This document shows positions 16,271 to 23,973 of a DNA stretch of 24,799 nt, in pieces; position 1 is the stretch's first letter, and each line of letters begins with the position of its first letter. The stretch covers positions 1 through 24,799 of the forward strand of contig CAYFQR010000022.1 of NCBI GenBank assembly GCA_964345365.1. The letters run 5' to 3'. Under the pieces are notes generated by a model. That model saw nothing but the letters and a program-made list of their open reading frames with translations. It had not been told where the DNA came from and searched no databases. The position numbers were made by a program, and so were the translations under genes. The stretch is from RUG754 sp964345365 (lineage in GTDB: Bacteria > Bacillota > Clostridia > Peptostreptococcales > Anaerovoracaceae).

Positions 16271-17337
16271 CTGTGCTTCTCCGCTTTTGATTTTTTTGAA
16301 AGGATTTCCTGCACTGCCGCCTCGATTTCAGCGGTAATCATCCGCAGGGCTTCTCCAACCGGCGCATGTATCGTGCAGCCGGCCGCTCTTACATGACCGC
16401 CTCCGTCAAATTTCTCGGCAATTTTGGCAACGTTACCTTTCTCTTTAGCTCTCAGGGATACCCACACCGAACCCGCGATTTTCTCTTTTAAGAAAGCTGC
16501 AAACTCGACTCCTTTTATGCTCTTTAGAGAGTTGATAATCGGGTCCGTTTCGCCCGGCAATATTCCGTAGCCGTTCAGCTCGTCATAGGTCAGATAGCTT
16601 ATGACGCCATGTCCTCCCGCAATCGTTTTCATCCTTGAAACCGCCTTGCCCCTTATCTCTACCGCCTCAAGCCTCTCATTTTCATAAAGAATAACCGAAA
16701 TCCTTGAAAAGTTCACACCCCAATCATAGAGCTCCGCCGTTATTTCATGGCATCTCCTGTTCGTGTTGCCGTATTGAAAATTACCCGTATCGGTCGTTAT
16801 CGCGGTATAAATCGCTTCTCCGATAAACTTATCGGGCAAAAGCGAAGGTTTCCCCGAAGCCATCCACTGCTTATTCATTTCAGCCAAAAGTTCAAAGGTG
16901 AGCTCGCCGCACGCCGCAGCCGTCGGGTCGATGTGCGACATGTCTGCGATTCCGCTCTCGCTGCCGTCCTCTCCTTTTATGATAGAGGTACCGTGATGGT
17001 CAAGGCAAATCGTAAACGGAGCATTGCGAAATTTCTCCTCATAGTCGGGGAACCTGTCATAGCTGCCGTTATCGATGCACATGGCTATATCCAATTTTTC
17101 ATCGGGTATGATGTCCGCATCTTCCGTGTAGATGGAATCTTTATCCAGAAAATCAAGGTTTTCCGGCATTCCCTCGTTGTAAAGCGCGAAGACATTTTTC
17201 CCCGTTTTGCGCAAAAAAACGGCAACCGCAGAACAGCTCCCCACACAGTCTCCGTCTATGCCTACATGTGGGAAAAGCAAAATATTGTCCGCGGACATCA
17301 GCTTTGATGCCATCTCTTTTAACGTGCAGTTAATCAT
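16267..17337 (-). CDS. nrnA: DHH-family nanoRNase / pAp phosphatase NrnA
   Basis: Degrades very short RNA oligonucleotides and, in known homologues, dephosphorylates 3'-phosphoadenosine 5'-phosphate. Metal-binding motifs are all present: PHVGIDGD (H24, D28, D30), CIDNGS (D89), DHH (113-115), TTDTGNFQYGNT, and the DHHA1 domain with FDGGGHVRAAG near the C-terminus. 356 aa is slightly above the usual ~320. Its place between rbfA and truB is common in Clostridia. ATG at 17337 is preceded by GGGAG about 10 nt away, inside a tandem repeat derived from the rbfA end; the stop overlaps truB by 4 nt. Confidence 0.93.
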   Translation of the reverse strand: MINCTLKEMASKLMSADNILLFPHVGIDGDCVGSCSAVAVFLRKTGKNVFALYNEGMPENLDFLDKDSIYTEDADIIPDEKLDIAMCIDNGSYDRFPDYEEKFRNAPFTICLDHHGTSIIKGEDGSESGIADMSHIDPTAAACGELTFELLAEMNKQWMASGKPSLLPDKFIGEAIYTAITTDTGNFQYGNTNRRCHEITAELYDWGVNFSRISVILYENERLEAVEIRGKAVSRMKTIAGGHGVISYLTYDELNGYGILPGETDPIINSLKSIKGVEFAAFLKEKIAGSVWVSLRAKEKGNVAKIAEKFDGGGHVRAAGCTIHAPVGEALRMITAEIEAAVQEILSKKSKAEKHR

Positions 17338-17444
17338 AATTCTTCATCTCCCTCATTGCAGTCAGTTATATTCCTATAATTTTTCCAACTCATTGCAGTC
17401 AGTTATATCACTATAATTATTCCTCTACCTCATTGGAGTCTGTA
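17331..17444 (-). repeat. Three 37-40-bp tandem units linking rbfA and nrnA
   Basis: Minus-strand units start at 17444, 17404 and 17367; units 2 and 3 both begin ACTGACTGCAATGAG, unit 1 ACAGACTCCAATGAG. Unit 1 encodes the RbfA C-terminus (TDSNEVEE, stop). Unit 2 is non-coding. Unit 3 holds the nrnA Shine-Dalgarno and start: its ATTATG aligns with ATTATAG in units 1 and 2. Confidence 0.8.
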
Positions 17445-17827
17445 GCCCGGTATTCATCAAACGGGATGGTCGAGAGAATCTTTTCGATTTTTTGCGCGTA
17501 TTCTTCCGCTTCGTCTATCTTAAAAATAAGCTCCGGCGCATGACGCATTTTTATGGCCTTGGCTATCTCTGTTCTGAACATCCCTTTTGCCGAGTTTACT
17601 CCTGCAAGCACAGCTTCCTTCTGCTGCGCGATAAACTCTTCATCTTCCGAAAAATCCAGGCATGACAAATATATTGTGGCATAGGTTCCGTCCTTTGTCA
17701 CTTCCACTCCTGTGACATTCACGAAATTATCCGTGATTCGAGGGTCCTTAACGCCGTTTATCAGAAGCTCGCCGACTTTTTTGCGGATTTCCCCTGCGAG
17801 CCTGTCGGGTCTATGGTTTTTTCCCAT
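17417..17827 (-). CDS. rbfA: 30S ribosome-binding factor RbfA
   Basis: Binds the pre-30S subunit and helps 16S rRNA 5'-end maturation and cold adaptation. The KH-like fold is recognisable: RPDRLAGEIRKKVGELLING, DPRITDNFVNVTGVEVTKDG, AIKMRHAPELIFKIDEA. The frame is open to 17881, but I choose ATG 17827 (MGKNHRPDRL) because AAAGGA lies 5-6 nt upstream and the 136-aa product fits the family better. A short hairpin (ACAGGG 17856-17861 with CCCTGT) lies in the 65-nt gap after infB, without a U tract. The acidic C-terminal end is part of a tandem duplication that continues into the nrnA leader. Confidence 0.94.
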   Translation of the reverse strand: MGKNHRPDRLAGEIRKKVGELLINGVKDPRITDNFVNVTGVEVTKDGTYATIYLSCLDFSEDEEFIAQQKEAVLAGVNSAKGMFRTEIAKAIKMRHAPELIFKIDEAEEYAQKIEKILSTIPFDEYRATDSNEVEE

Positions 17828-17892
17828 GTCTTTCCTTTCATTTAAGCTGAACATAACAGGGAGACGCCCCCTGTCCTGCATGCATAATCAAA

Positions 17893-20800
17893 TTATTTTC
17901 TTTCTATCTCTACCATGTGGAAGCATTCGATGATGTCTCCGTCTTTGATATCATTGTAGTTTTCGATACCGATACCGCATTCGTAGCCCTGATGAACTTC
18001 TTTTGCGTCATCCTTATATCTCTTAAGAGAGCTTATCTGTCCTTCGTGGATTACGATACCGTCACGCACAAGTCTGACTTCCGCATTTCTGATGACCTTA
18101 CCTTCGGTAACATATGCACCCGCGATAGTCCCCGCTCCCGGAACCCTGAAGGTCGTGCGAACCTCAACCTTGCCGAGAACCTCTTCCTTGAACTCAGGGT
18201 CGAGCATTCCCTTCATGGCGCCCTCTACTTCGTTTATGATATCGTAGATTACTCTATATAGTCTTATCTGTACGTTTTCCTGCTCGGCGTAATTCGTAAC
18301 AGCGGATGTAGGCCTTACGTTAAAGCCGATAATTATAGAGCCTGTGGTCGAAGCGAGCATTACGTCGGACTCGTTTATAGTGCCGACTCCCGTATGAACT
18401 ATCTTAACTCTGACGTTCTCGTTGTTTAATTTCTCCAGTGATGAAACTATGGCCTCTATAGAGCCCGCAACGTCTCCCTTGATGATGAGATTGAGGTCTT
18501 TAACCTCTCCTTCCTGAATCTGACTGAACAGCTGCTCAAGAGTCGAAGAAGCATTTCTTGCCAGTATTTCTTCTCTCTGCTTGGCCTTTCTTCCCTCGGC
18601 TATCTCTCTCGCAAGTTTGTCGTCCTTAACCGCATTGAACTCGTCTCCCGCCTCAGGTACATCGTCAAGTCCGAGGATTTCAACCGCTGTTGCAGGGCCT
18701 GCCTTGGAGATTTTGTTGCCTCTGAAGTCCGTCATAAGACGTATTCTTCCGTAGCAATTTCCCACAACGACGGATTCGCCGGAGCGAAGTGTTCCGTTAT
18801 CTACAAGAAGTGTCGCAACAGGGCCCTTTGTCTTGTCGAGCCTTGCCTCTACCACGGAGCCCTTTGCCATACGGTTAGGGTTAGCTTTGAGTTCCAGAAC
18901 CTCAGCCTGCAAAAGAACCATTTCGAGCAATTCCTTGATTCCTTCTCTCGCCTTTGCGGATACCGGAACCGCGATAGTATCGCCGCCCCACTCTTCAACT
19001 ACGATTCCGTGTTCGGTCAGTGCCTGTTTAACCCTTTCCGGGTTAGCGGTCGGCTTATCCATCTTGTTTATTGCAACTATAATAGGAACTCCCGCAGCTT
19101 TTGCGTGAGAGATTGACTCTATGGTCTGAGGCATTACGCCGTCATCCGCAGCAACTACTAAAATCGCTATATCCGTAACATGTGCGCCACGCGCACGCAT
19201 TGCAGTGAACGCTTCATGTCCCGGCGTATCGAGGAATACTATTTTTTGTCCGTTTATGGATACCTCGGAAGCACCTATGTGTTGTGTAATACCGCCGGCT
19301 TCGCCTGAAGCTACGTTTGAAGCTCTTATCGCGTCGAGCAGCGAAGTCTTACCGTGGTCTACGTGACCCATTACGGTAACGAAAGGTGCACGCGGCACAA
19401 GGTCTTCTTCCTTGTCCTCGAAGTCCTCAATGCCTTCCTCTACGGTTTCTTCTTCAACCTTGGCAACGACTATCGAGATTCCGAGTTCGTCCGCGAGTAT
19501 GGTAACCGTATCTTCATCGAGGTTTTGATTTATATTAGCCATGATACCCATTTTCATGAGCGCCATTATAACATTGTTAAGCGATATGTCCGCCTGCTCG
19601 CAAAAACCGCCTACTGTAATAGGTACTGTAACCGCAATGGTTCCCTCCGGCATATCTTCAAGAATATCCGGTTCTTCCTCTACTGCCTGAGCCTGCTTAT
19701 ACTTGGAATGCTTCTTAGGTCTTTCGGCCTTTTCAAGTGAGCGCAGCTCCATGCCTCTTTTGCTCTTCTTGCCGCTCTCTCCGCCACCCTCAAGCTTCGC
19801 GAACTTATCACGCTCTCTGTCCGCATGAGATCTCTTGTCGGATTTTGCACTGAACTTCTGTGACTGATTGGCATGTACCGAAAAATCACGTACTCTCGGC
19901 TTCTTATCGCTCTTGCTCTGAGGTCTGCGTTCGTTTTCGTCATCATCCTTGCCCATAGGAACATTCCTCGTGCGAGGACTTCTCTCCGCACTCGGTTTAT
20001 CGCCCTTCTGACCTCTGCCGGCTCTGTCGTCACCGCCTCGGCCTGTTCTTCCGTCACCGCCTCTGCCCGTTCTTTCGCCGCGTGAATCTCCGTCCCTGCG
20101 TCCGCCGCTGCGTCCGCCGTCCCTTGATTGTTNNNNNNNNNNNNNNNNNNNNNNNNNNNNNNNNNNNNNNNNNNNNNNNNNNNNNNNNNNNNNNNNNNNN
20201 NNNNNNNNNNNNNNNNNNNNNNNNNNNNNNNNCCGCGTGAATCTCCGTCCCTGCGTCCGCCGCTGCGTCCGCCGTCCCTTGATTGTTTGTCGCCTCCGCG
20301 GCCTCTTTCACCGCGAGCTTCGCCGGACTTGCTTTCGGAAGCTTTTCTCGCCTCAGCTCTCTTCTTTCTTTCGGCAGCCGCAGCCTCTTCTTCGGCCTTG
20401 ACTTCAGCGGCTGTCTTTATAATCTTAGGGCCGACAAATTCAGGCGGAAGCCTTCTTTTAGGCTTTTCGGCGTCCACGTCCTTGGTTGTTTTTTTAGCGG
20501 CAGGTTCGTCTTTTACGACCTTTGTTTCTGCAGCTTCGGATTCCGTTTTCTTTTCCGCATCAGAAGATCTCTTAGCCGCTGTATCAACTTTTTCGGTCTT
20601 CTTTTCGACCTTTTTTTCAGTAGCTTGTTCCGCAGCTTGTTCGGCAGCCTTTTCAACGCCTTGTTCTGCCGCTTTTTCAGCAGCTTGCTCCGCAGCTTTT
20701 TCAGCGGCTTTTTCAGCGCCTTGTTCTGCAGCTTTTTCAGCAGCTTGCTCTGCAGCTTTTTCAACAGCTTTCCCGGCAGCTTGTTCTTCGGCTTTTTCAG

Positions 20801-21194
20801 TGACCTTTTCAGCAACTTTTTCTGCAGCTTTTTCAGCGGCTTGTTCTGCAGCTTTTTCAGCGGCTTTCTCTTCGCGAGCAGCCTGAAGTTCCGCTTCCTT
20901 CGCTGCTGCAATCTCTTCGGATATAGCCTTATCCGTTATTTCTTTGGATACTAAAGTCCCCCCGCGAGGTATTCTCGATTCGAGGTCTTTACTTATAACC
21001 GGTGTCCCGACTATAGGACGCTCACGGTTAACCCTGCCCGGAGTCCTCGCAGACTGCTGAGGCTGCAGCACAGGTTTCGTTCGAGCGGGTATGTTCGCCG
21101 CTTTAACGGTGACTTTGGGCTCGATTTCCTGAACCTCCTGTTTCATGGGAGTGGCCTTAACTATCTTTGTTTCTTTGGTGTTTCTTCCTGACAT
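17893..21194 (-). CDS. infB: Translation initiation factor IF-2, interrupted by an assembly gap
   Basis: GTPase that places initiator tRNA on the 30S subunit. C-terminal part: IF2-N-like domain (DMPEGTIAVTVPITVGGFCE), G domain with GHVDHGKTS (G1), GGITQHIGA (switch), DTPGHEAFTAMRARG (G3), NKMDK (G4), then domains II-IV to the stop. N-terminal part: start ATG 21194 (MSGRNTKE) with AGGAGG 8 nt upstream; a GTG 9 nt earlier overlaps the ribosome site and is rejected. Then follow a ~95-residue Ala/Glu/Lys/Gln tetrapeptide repeat and an Arg/Gly/Asp-rich region. The 100 Ns at 20133-20232 break the frame. The 55 nt before and after the gap are identical; removing the Ns plus one copy (155 nt) restores a single frame of 1048 codons with identical overlapping peptide QSRDGGRSGGRRDGDSR. 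Actual repeat number is uncertain. Confidence 0.95.
20133..20232. other. Assembly gap of 100 Ns inside infB
   Basis: Exactly 100 Ns. The sequence at 20078-20132 is repeated exactly, 55 of 55 bases, at 20233-20287. That is the mark of two contigs sharing one k-mer (k = 55) joined by a scaffolder with a fixed-size gap. The reading-frame arithmetic supports a true gap of minus 55, or a whole number of in-frame repeat units. Confidence 0.85.
20605..20880 (-). repeat. 12-bp (4-residue) repeat in the InfB N-terminal region
   Basis: Some 20 or more copies of a 12-bp unit encoding KAAE, QAAE or a close variant, with a 60-bp higher-order period visible at 20661-20720 and 20721-20780. The peptide is predicted helical, highly charged and Ala-rich; four-residue rather than seven-residue spacing argues for a single extended helix more than a classic coiled coil. 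Confidence 0.85.
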
Positions 21195-21206
21195 AAAATA
21201 CACCTC

Positions 21207-21554
21207 CTATATTTCGGTATTGTCAACTGTCGCCTGATCCTTATCGATCTCGGCTGCAATTATTTTTGCAAAATTATTGTCGGTTATTGCGAAAACTCCG
21301 TGCCCGTATTTGCCTGTTGCATGGGCGAGTCTGTCCGCTTCCCCGTATATGCGATAATCAATGCGTGCGTTCTTGGCTGCGAATTTCATCTTGTCTATCG
21401 TATTCTCCGAAATATCGCTCGCTATGATTAAAAGTTTGATTTTTCCTTTTTGAAGAGAATAAATGCATGTGTTCGTCCCTGACAGGAGCTTTCCGGCCTT
21501 AGATGCAAAGCCCATATAAGCGTCTAACTTACTCGGTTTATTTTGACTCGACAT
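21207..21554 (-). CDS. ylxQ: L7Ae-family RNA-binding protein YlxQ
   Basis: Small L7Ae/L30e/S12e/Gadd45-fold protein expected to bind kink-turn RNA; its cellular role is not settled. The family pattern is clear: GFASKAGKLLSGTNTCIYSL, KIKLLIIASDISENT, then a glycine-containing core ending KYGHGVFAITDNNFAKII. 115 aa. ATG at 21554 follows the ylxR stop by one nucleotide, with AGGAGG at the very end of ylxR as its ribosome site; infB begins 12 nt after its stop. Position between ylxR and infB is the conserved one. Confidence 0.92.
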   Translation of the reverse strand: MSSQNKPSKLDAYMGFASKAGKLLSGTNTCIYSLQKGKIKLLIIASDISENTIDKMKFAAKNARIDYRIYGEADRLAHATGKYGHGVFAITDNNFAKIIAAEIDKDQATVDNTEI

Positions 21555-21555
21555 C

Positions 21556-21768
21556 TTATCCCCTCCTGAACTCCGAATGTTTTCTTACGGTTGCTTTTTT
21601 CAGGCAATCTTCAGAGTCCTTGCATATATATGAGCCCCTGCCTTCTCGCCGTCCCGTCTCATCCTTTTCGTAGGCTTCCCCCGAAAAAACATATCTTTCA
21701 AGCTCGGCCTTGGGTTTGGAGCAATTACAGCCCACACACTTTCTCATAGGAATATGCTTATTCGGCAT
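21556..21768 (-). CDS. ylxR: YlxR family RNA-binding protein (RnpM-like)
   Basis: Small basic protein (70 aa) of the YlxR family, reported in Bacillus to modulate RNase P. The family hallmark is present: PMRKCVGCNCSKPKAEL near the N-terminus, then GRREGRGSYICKDSEDCLKKA, which corresponds to the conserved GRGAYxC segment. Cysteines at positions 11, 14 and 16 are noted; metal binding is not certain. ATG at 21768 overlaps the nusA end by 11 nt and takes its Shine-Dalgarno (GAGGTGAAAG) from the last nusA repeat unit. Confidence 0.93.
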   Translation of the reverse strand: MPNKHIPMRKCVGCNCSKPKAELERYVFSGEAYEKDETGRREGRGSYICKDSEDCLKKATVRKHSEFRRG

Positions 21769-23005
21769 CTTTCACCTCATCACATGCTTCCGATTCAGCA
21801 CCTTTCACTTCGTCACATGCTTCCGCATCGGAATCTTGCACTTCCTCATAGGTTTCCGCCTCGGCATCCAGCACTTCGTCATGTGTTTCCGCCTCGGCAC
21901 CTTTCACCTCGTCACATGCTTCCGCTTCGGCATCCGTTTCCTCCGGCATTTCGACGATGTCTTCTTCACCGAAGTACCGGCTGTGGCTCTTGATATCTAT
22001 CTTCCAGCCCGAGACTCTCGCCGCGAGGCGAACGTTCTGGCCCTCTTTACCGATTGCAAGGGACAGTTGATAATCCGGAACTACCACCTGTGCAATTTTT
22101 TCGTCCGGGTCAGGCACGATTACGCGCTCAACCTTTGCAGGACTTAATACGTTTGCAATAAGTTCATCCGGGTCTTCCGACCAAGGTATTATGTCGATTT
22201 TTTCTCCATGGAGCTCGTCCACAACAGACTGAACCCTCATTCCCCTCGTCCCTACACAGGAGCCGACAGGGTCAACGTTTTCGTATTCAGTAAATACCGC
22301 CATCTTTGTTCTTGAACCCGCTTCACGAGCAATGCCCATTATCTCAACCGTTCCGTCCTCTATCTCCGGAACTTCCAGTTCGAATAATTTCTTCACGAGA
22401 CCCGGATGGCTGCGGCTCAGGAATACCTGAGGGCCCTTGGATGTTTTTCTCACATCAATGATGTAGACTTTGAGCCTGTCGTTCTCGCGGTATCTCTCAC
22501 CCTTCACCTGTTCGTTCGGGGAAAGTATCCCTTCGGTGCTTCCGATATTTACAAATACCGTATCATTTGATACTCTCTCTATCCTTCCCGTAACTATCTC
22601 GCCGCAGCGTGTGATGAAATCGTCATAGACCATTTCTCTCTCCGCCTCTCTTATCCTCTGTACAACAACCTGTTTGGCGGTTTGCGCGGCAATACGACCG
22701 AAATCCTTAGGCGTAACCCTGAATTCGATTATGTCGCCCGCCTCGTAGCGTTCGTCGATGTCTCTCGCCTCCTCAACCGTCAACTGCGTCATCTCGTCTT
22801 CGAGTTCCTCTACTACCTCCATCTGCATGAAAACGTTGATATCACCGGTTTCCTGATTGATATCCACACGGACATTCTGTGATGTCCCGTAATTTTTTTT
22901 GTATGCGGAAACGAGCGCCGACTCGATTGCTTCGAGCAACACTTCCTTAGAGATTCTCTTTTCTTTTTCGAGGGCTTTGATAGCTTCGATAAATTCTACA
23001 TTCAT
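21758..23005 (-). CDS. nusA: Transcription termination/antitermination factor NusA with repetitive acidic tail
   Basis: RNA polymerase-associated factor controlling pausing and termination. N-terminal RNAP-binding domain (1-125; MNVEFIEAIKALEKEKRISK), S1 domain (~135-200; GRIERVSNDTVFVNIG), and two KH domains (to ~345; VDPVGSCVGTRGMRVQSVVD and LSLAIGKEGQNVRLAARVSG). After residue ~349 comes a 67-residue acidic tail made of about five 11-residue repeats, E-A/T-C/H/Y-D/E-E-V-x-x-A/S-x-A, not part of the normal ~350-aa clostridial protein. Some proteobacterial NusA proteins carry C-terminal acidic repeats, but these are unrelated in sequence. The ATG lies 12 nt after GGAGG, a long spacing. Confidence 0.96.
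   Translation of the reverse strand: MNVEFIEAIKALEKEKRISKEVLLEAIESALVSAYKKNYGTSQNVRVDINQETGDINVFMQMEVVEELEDEMTQLTVEEARDIDERYEAGDIIEFRVTPKDFGRIAAQTAKQVVVQRIREAEREMVYDDFITRCGEIVTGRIERVSNDTVFVNIGSTEGILSPNEQVKGERYRENDRLKVYIIDVRKTSKGPQVFLSRSHPGLVKKLFELEVPEIEDGTVEIMGIAREAGSRTKMAVFTEYENVDPVGSCVGTRGMRVQSVVDELHGEKIDIIPWSEDPDELIANVLSPAKVERVIVPDPDEKIAQVVVPDYQLSLAIGKEGQNVRLAARVSGWKIDIKSHSRYFGEEDIVEMPEETDAEAEACDEVKGAEAETHDEVLDAEAETYEEVQDSDAEACDEVKGAESEACDEVKDAE
21766..21930 (-). repeat. 33-bp in-frame repeat in the nusA 3' end
   Basis: About five copies of a 33-bp unit encoding EACDEVKGAEA or variants. Copies encoding DEVKG/D carry GAGGTGAAAG, a Shine-Dalgarno-like string; in the last copy GGTGCC has become GATGCC, which creates the ylxR ATG. 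Confidence 0.85.
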
Positions 23006-23063
23006 CTTTTTAATTAACCTCCATATTCTGTTTTGTATACATCTTTTTTATAGTAAACCGTCC

Positions 23064-23606
23064 TTAAAAAACGACGGCAAGATTGACTTTGCTGATATCC
23101 GAAAGCGGTATGACAAGCTCCGCGGAAACGAGTGCCGACTTGCCTATCTTGGCACCGGGCTTCCTGTTTTTTGCTTTGGTATCTATCTCCGCTTTAATCT
23201 TAAGTGCCGGCGTCTCATCTATATACTCCATGAGAATACCCTCTATCTTCTTGAGCTTCAGCTCCGGAAAATCCTTGAGCGGACTGTAGAGACTCACCTC
23301 TACGAGCTTACCCGCCGACATCTCGAAATGTTCACGTGTCCTTAGAACCCTGTCAAGCCCCGGCGAACTAACCTCAAGATAATAATTCTGTTCAATAGGG
23401 TCGCTTTCGTCAAGCTTCTCTGACAAAAAATTGCTTACGATTTCGCAGTCATCGGTGGAAATATATCCGCCGTCCGTCCTGTCAACATATATGCGAAGGA
23501 ACCAATCCCTGCCCTCTTTGACAAACTCCTGGTCCCAGAGCATCATGTCCCGTTCCTCTAAAAAATCCGCAAGCAGGCCTGCTACCGTCTCATTTACTTT
23601 TGACAT
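23064..23606 (-). CDS. rimP: Ribosome maturation factor RimP
   Basis: Assists maturation of the 30S subunit. Family pattern: an N-terminal alpha/beta domain (DFLEERDMMLWDQEFVKEG, LRIYVDRTDGGYISTDDCE, NYYLEVSSPGLDRVLR) and a C-terminal Sm-like beta barrel ending IPLSDISKVNLAVVF. 180 aa, slightly above the usual 150-160. ATG at 23606 has AGAGG 5 nt upstream. It heads the rimP-nusA-ylxR-ylxQ-infB-rbfA cluster. Confidence 0.96.
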   Translation of the reverse strand: MSKVNETVAGLLADFLEERDMMLWDQEFVKEGRDWFLRIYVDRTDGGYISTDDCEIVSNFLSEKLDESDPIEQNYYLEVSSPGLDRVLRTREHFEMSAGKLVEVSLYSPLKDFPELKLKKIEGILMEYIDETPALKIKAEIDTKAKNRKPGAKIGKSALVSAELVIPLSDISKVNLAVVF

Positions 23607-23679
23607 ACCAACCTCTTAATCTTAAACATCAGTGACAAATATCCGAAAACCCCGGATACTGCAATCATACACCGCGGGC

Positions 23680-23710
23680 AATAATTAAGGAGTGGCTCTT
23701 CGCCACTCCT
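23680..23710 (-). terminator. Terminator-like hairpin upstream of rimP
   Basis: Perfect 9-bp stem AGGAGTGGC / GCCACTCCT (23688-23696 and 23702-23710), 5-nt loop, followed on the minus strand by TTAATTATT. It most likely ends the alarmone synthetase transcript; if the promoter at 23720-23747 is real it would instead be the first structure in the rimP leader and might attenuate it. Confidence 0.6.
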
Positions 23711-23719
23711 CAAACAAAT

Positions 23720-23747
23720 ACTATAATTTAACTACATCATAATACAA
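23720..23747 (-). promoter_or_regulatory. Possible promoter for the rimP-nusA operon
   Basis: Minus strand TTGTAT (23742-23747), 16-nt spacer, TATAGT (23720-23725). The -10 is good, the -35 weak, and the spacer one short. An alternative TATGAT lies after the hairpin, but without a -35. Confidence 0.35.
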
Positions 23748-23839
23748 CATAAGCCGCATGAATGCAAGCTTTTTAAGCATTTTAATGTAATTTTCGGAAG
23801 GTTTTCCGTCTTTTTTCGACATTTACCCAAGTTTTCTCG

Positions 23840-23973
23840 CGGTTTTTCGACGAATCCCGTATTTTTCAGCTTTTTTTAACTTCGTCGAAAATCTTTTGCA
23901 TCCTCTCGTCCGGCTTAACGGTTTTTCGACGAATCCCGTATTTTTCAGCTTTTTTTAACTTCGTCGAAAATCT
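23840..23973 (-). repeat. Tandem 79-bp unit with internal 11-bp inverted repeat at the alarmone synthetase 3' end
   Basis: Copies start at 23840 and 23919 (plus strand); their first 55 nt are identical. Copy 2 continues after the N run as TTTGCATCCTCTCGTCC. Each copy includes TTTTCGACGAA and TTCGTCGAAAA, a perfect 11-bp inverted repeat around 26 nt. Copy 2 contains the last codons of the synthetase (IFDEVKKS, stop); copy 1 lies downstream and repeats that end untranslated. 79 is not a multiple of three, so the extra copy does not extend the protein. Confidence 0.85.

Larger units (their letters stand above)
23607..23944. other. Intergenic region between the alarmone synthetase gene and rimP
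   Basis: 338 nt without a gene. From right to left it holds most of the duplicated 79-bp unit, an AT-rich stretch with TTTTTCGAC-like strings, a possible promoter (23720-23747), a 9-bp terminator-like hairpin (23688-23710), and a 6-bp hairpin TATCCG/CGGATA (23640-23658) in the rimP leader. Confidence 0.6.

Noticed and set aside
16747..17307. 186-codon plus-strand ORF opposite nrnA
   Set aside because: Antisense to conserved NrnA motifs, with no domain resemblance.
17856..17874. Terminator between infB and rbfA
   Set aside because: The 6-bp hairpin has no U tract and lies inside a tightly packed operon.
17828..17881. Longer rbfA start at 17881
   Set aside because: AAAGGA is correctly spaced before the ATG at 17827, and the extra 18 residues do not resemble RbfA.
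20513..20911. Lys/Leu-rich minus-strand ORF in another frame of the infB repeat
   Set aside because: Frame-shifted reading of the KAAE repeat; no start signal and no independent evidence.
20128..20954. Long plus-strand ORFs rich in Ser/Ala or Phe/Leu/Ser opposite the infB repeat
   Set aside because: Their repetitive composition simply mirrors the 12-bp infB repeat, and one crosses the N gap.
19680..21203. Apparent separate 507-aa repeat protein upstream of infB
   Set aside because: It is the InfB N-terminus read through the 100-N gap into the wrong frame; removing the duplicated 55-mer and the Ns restores a single infB.
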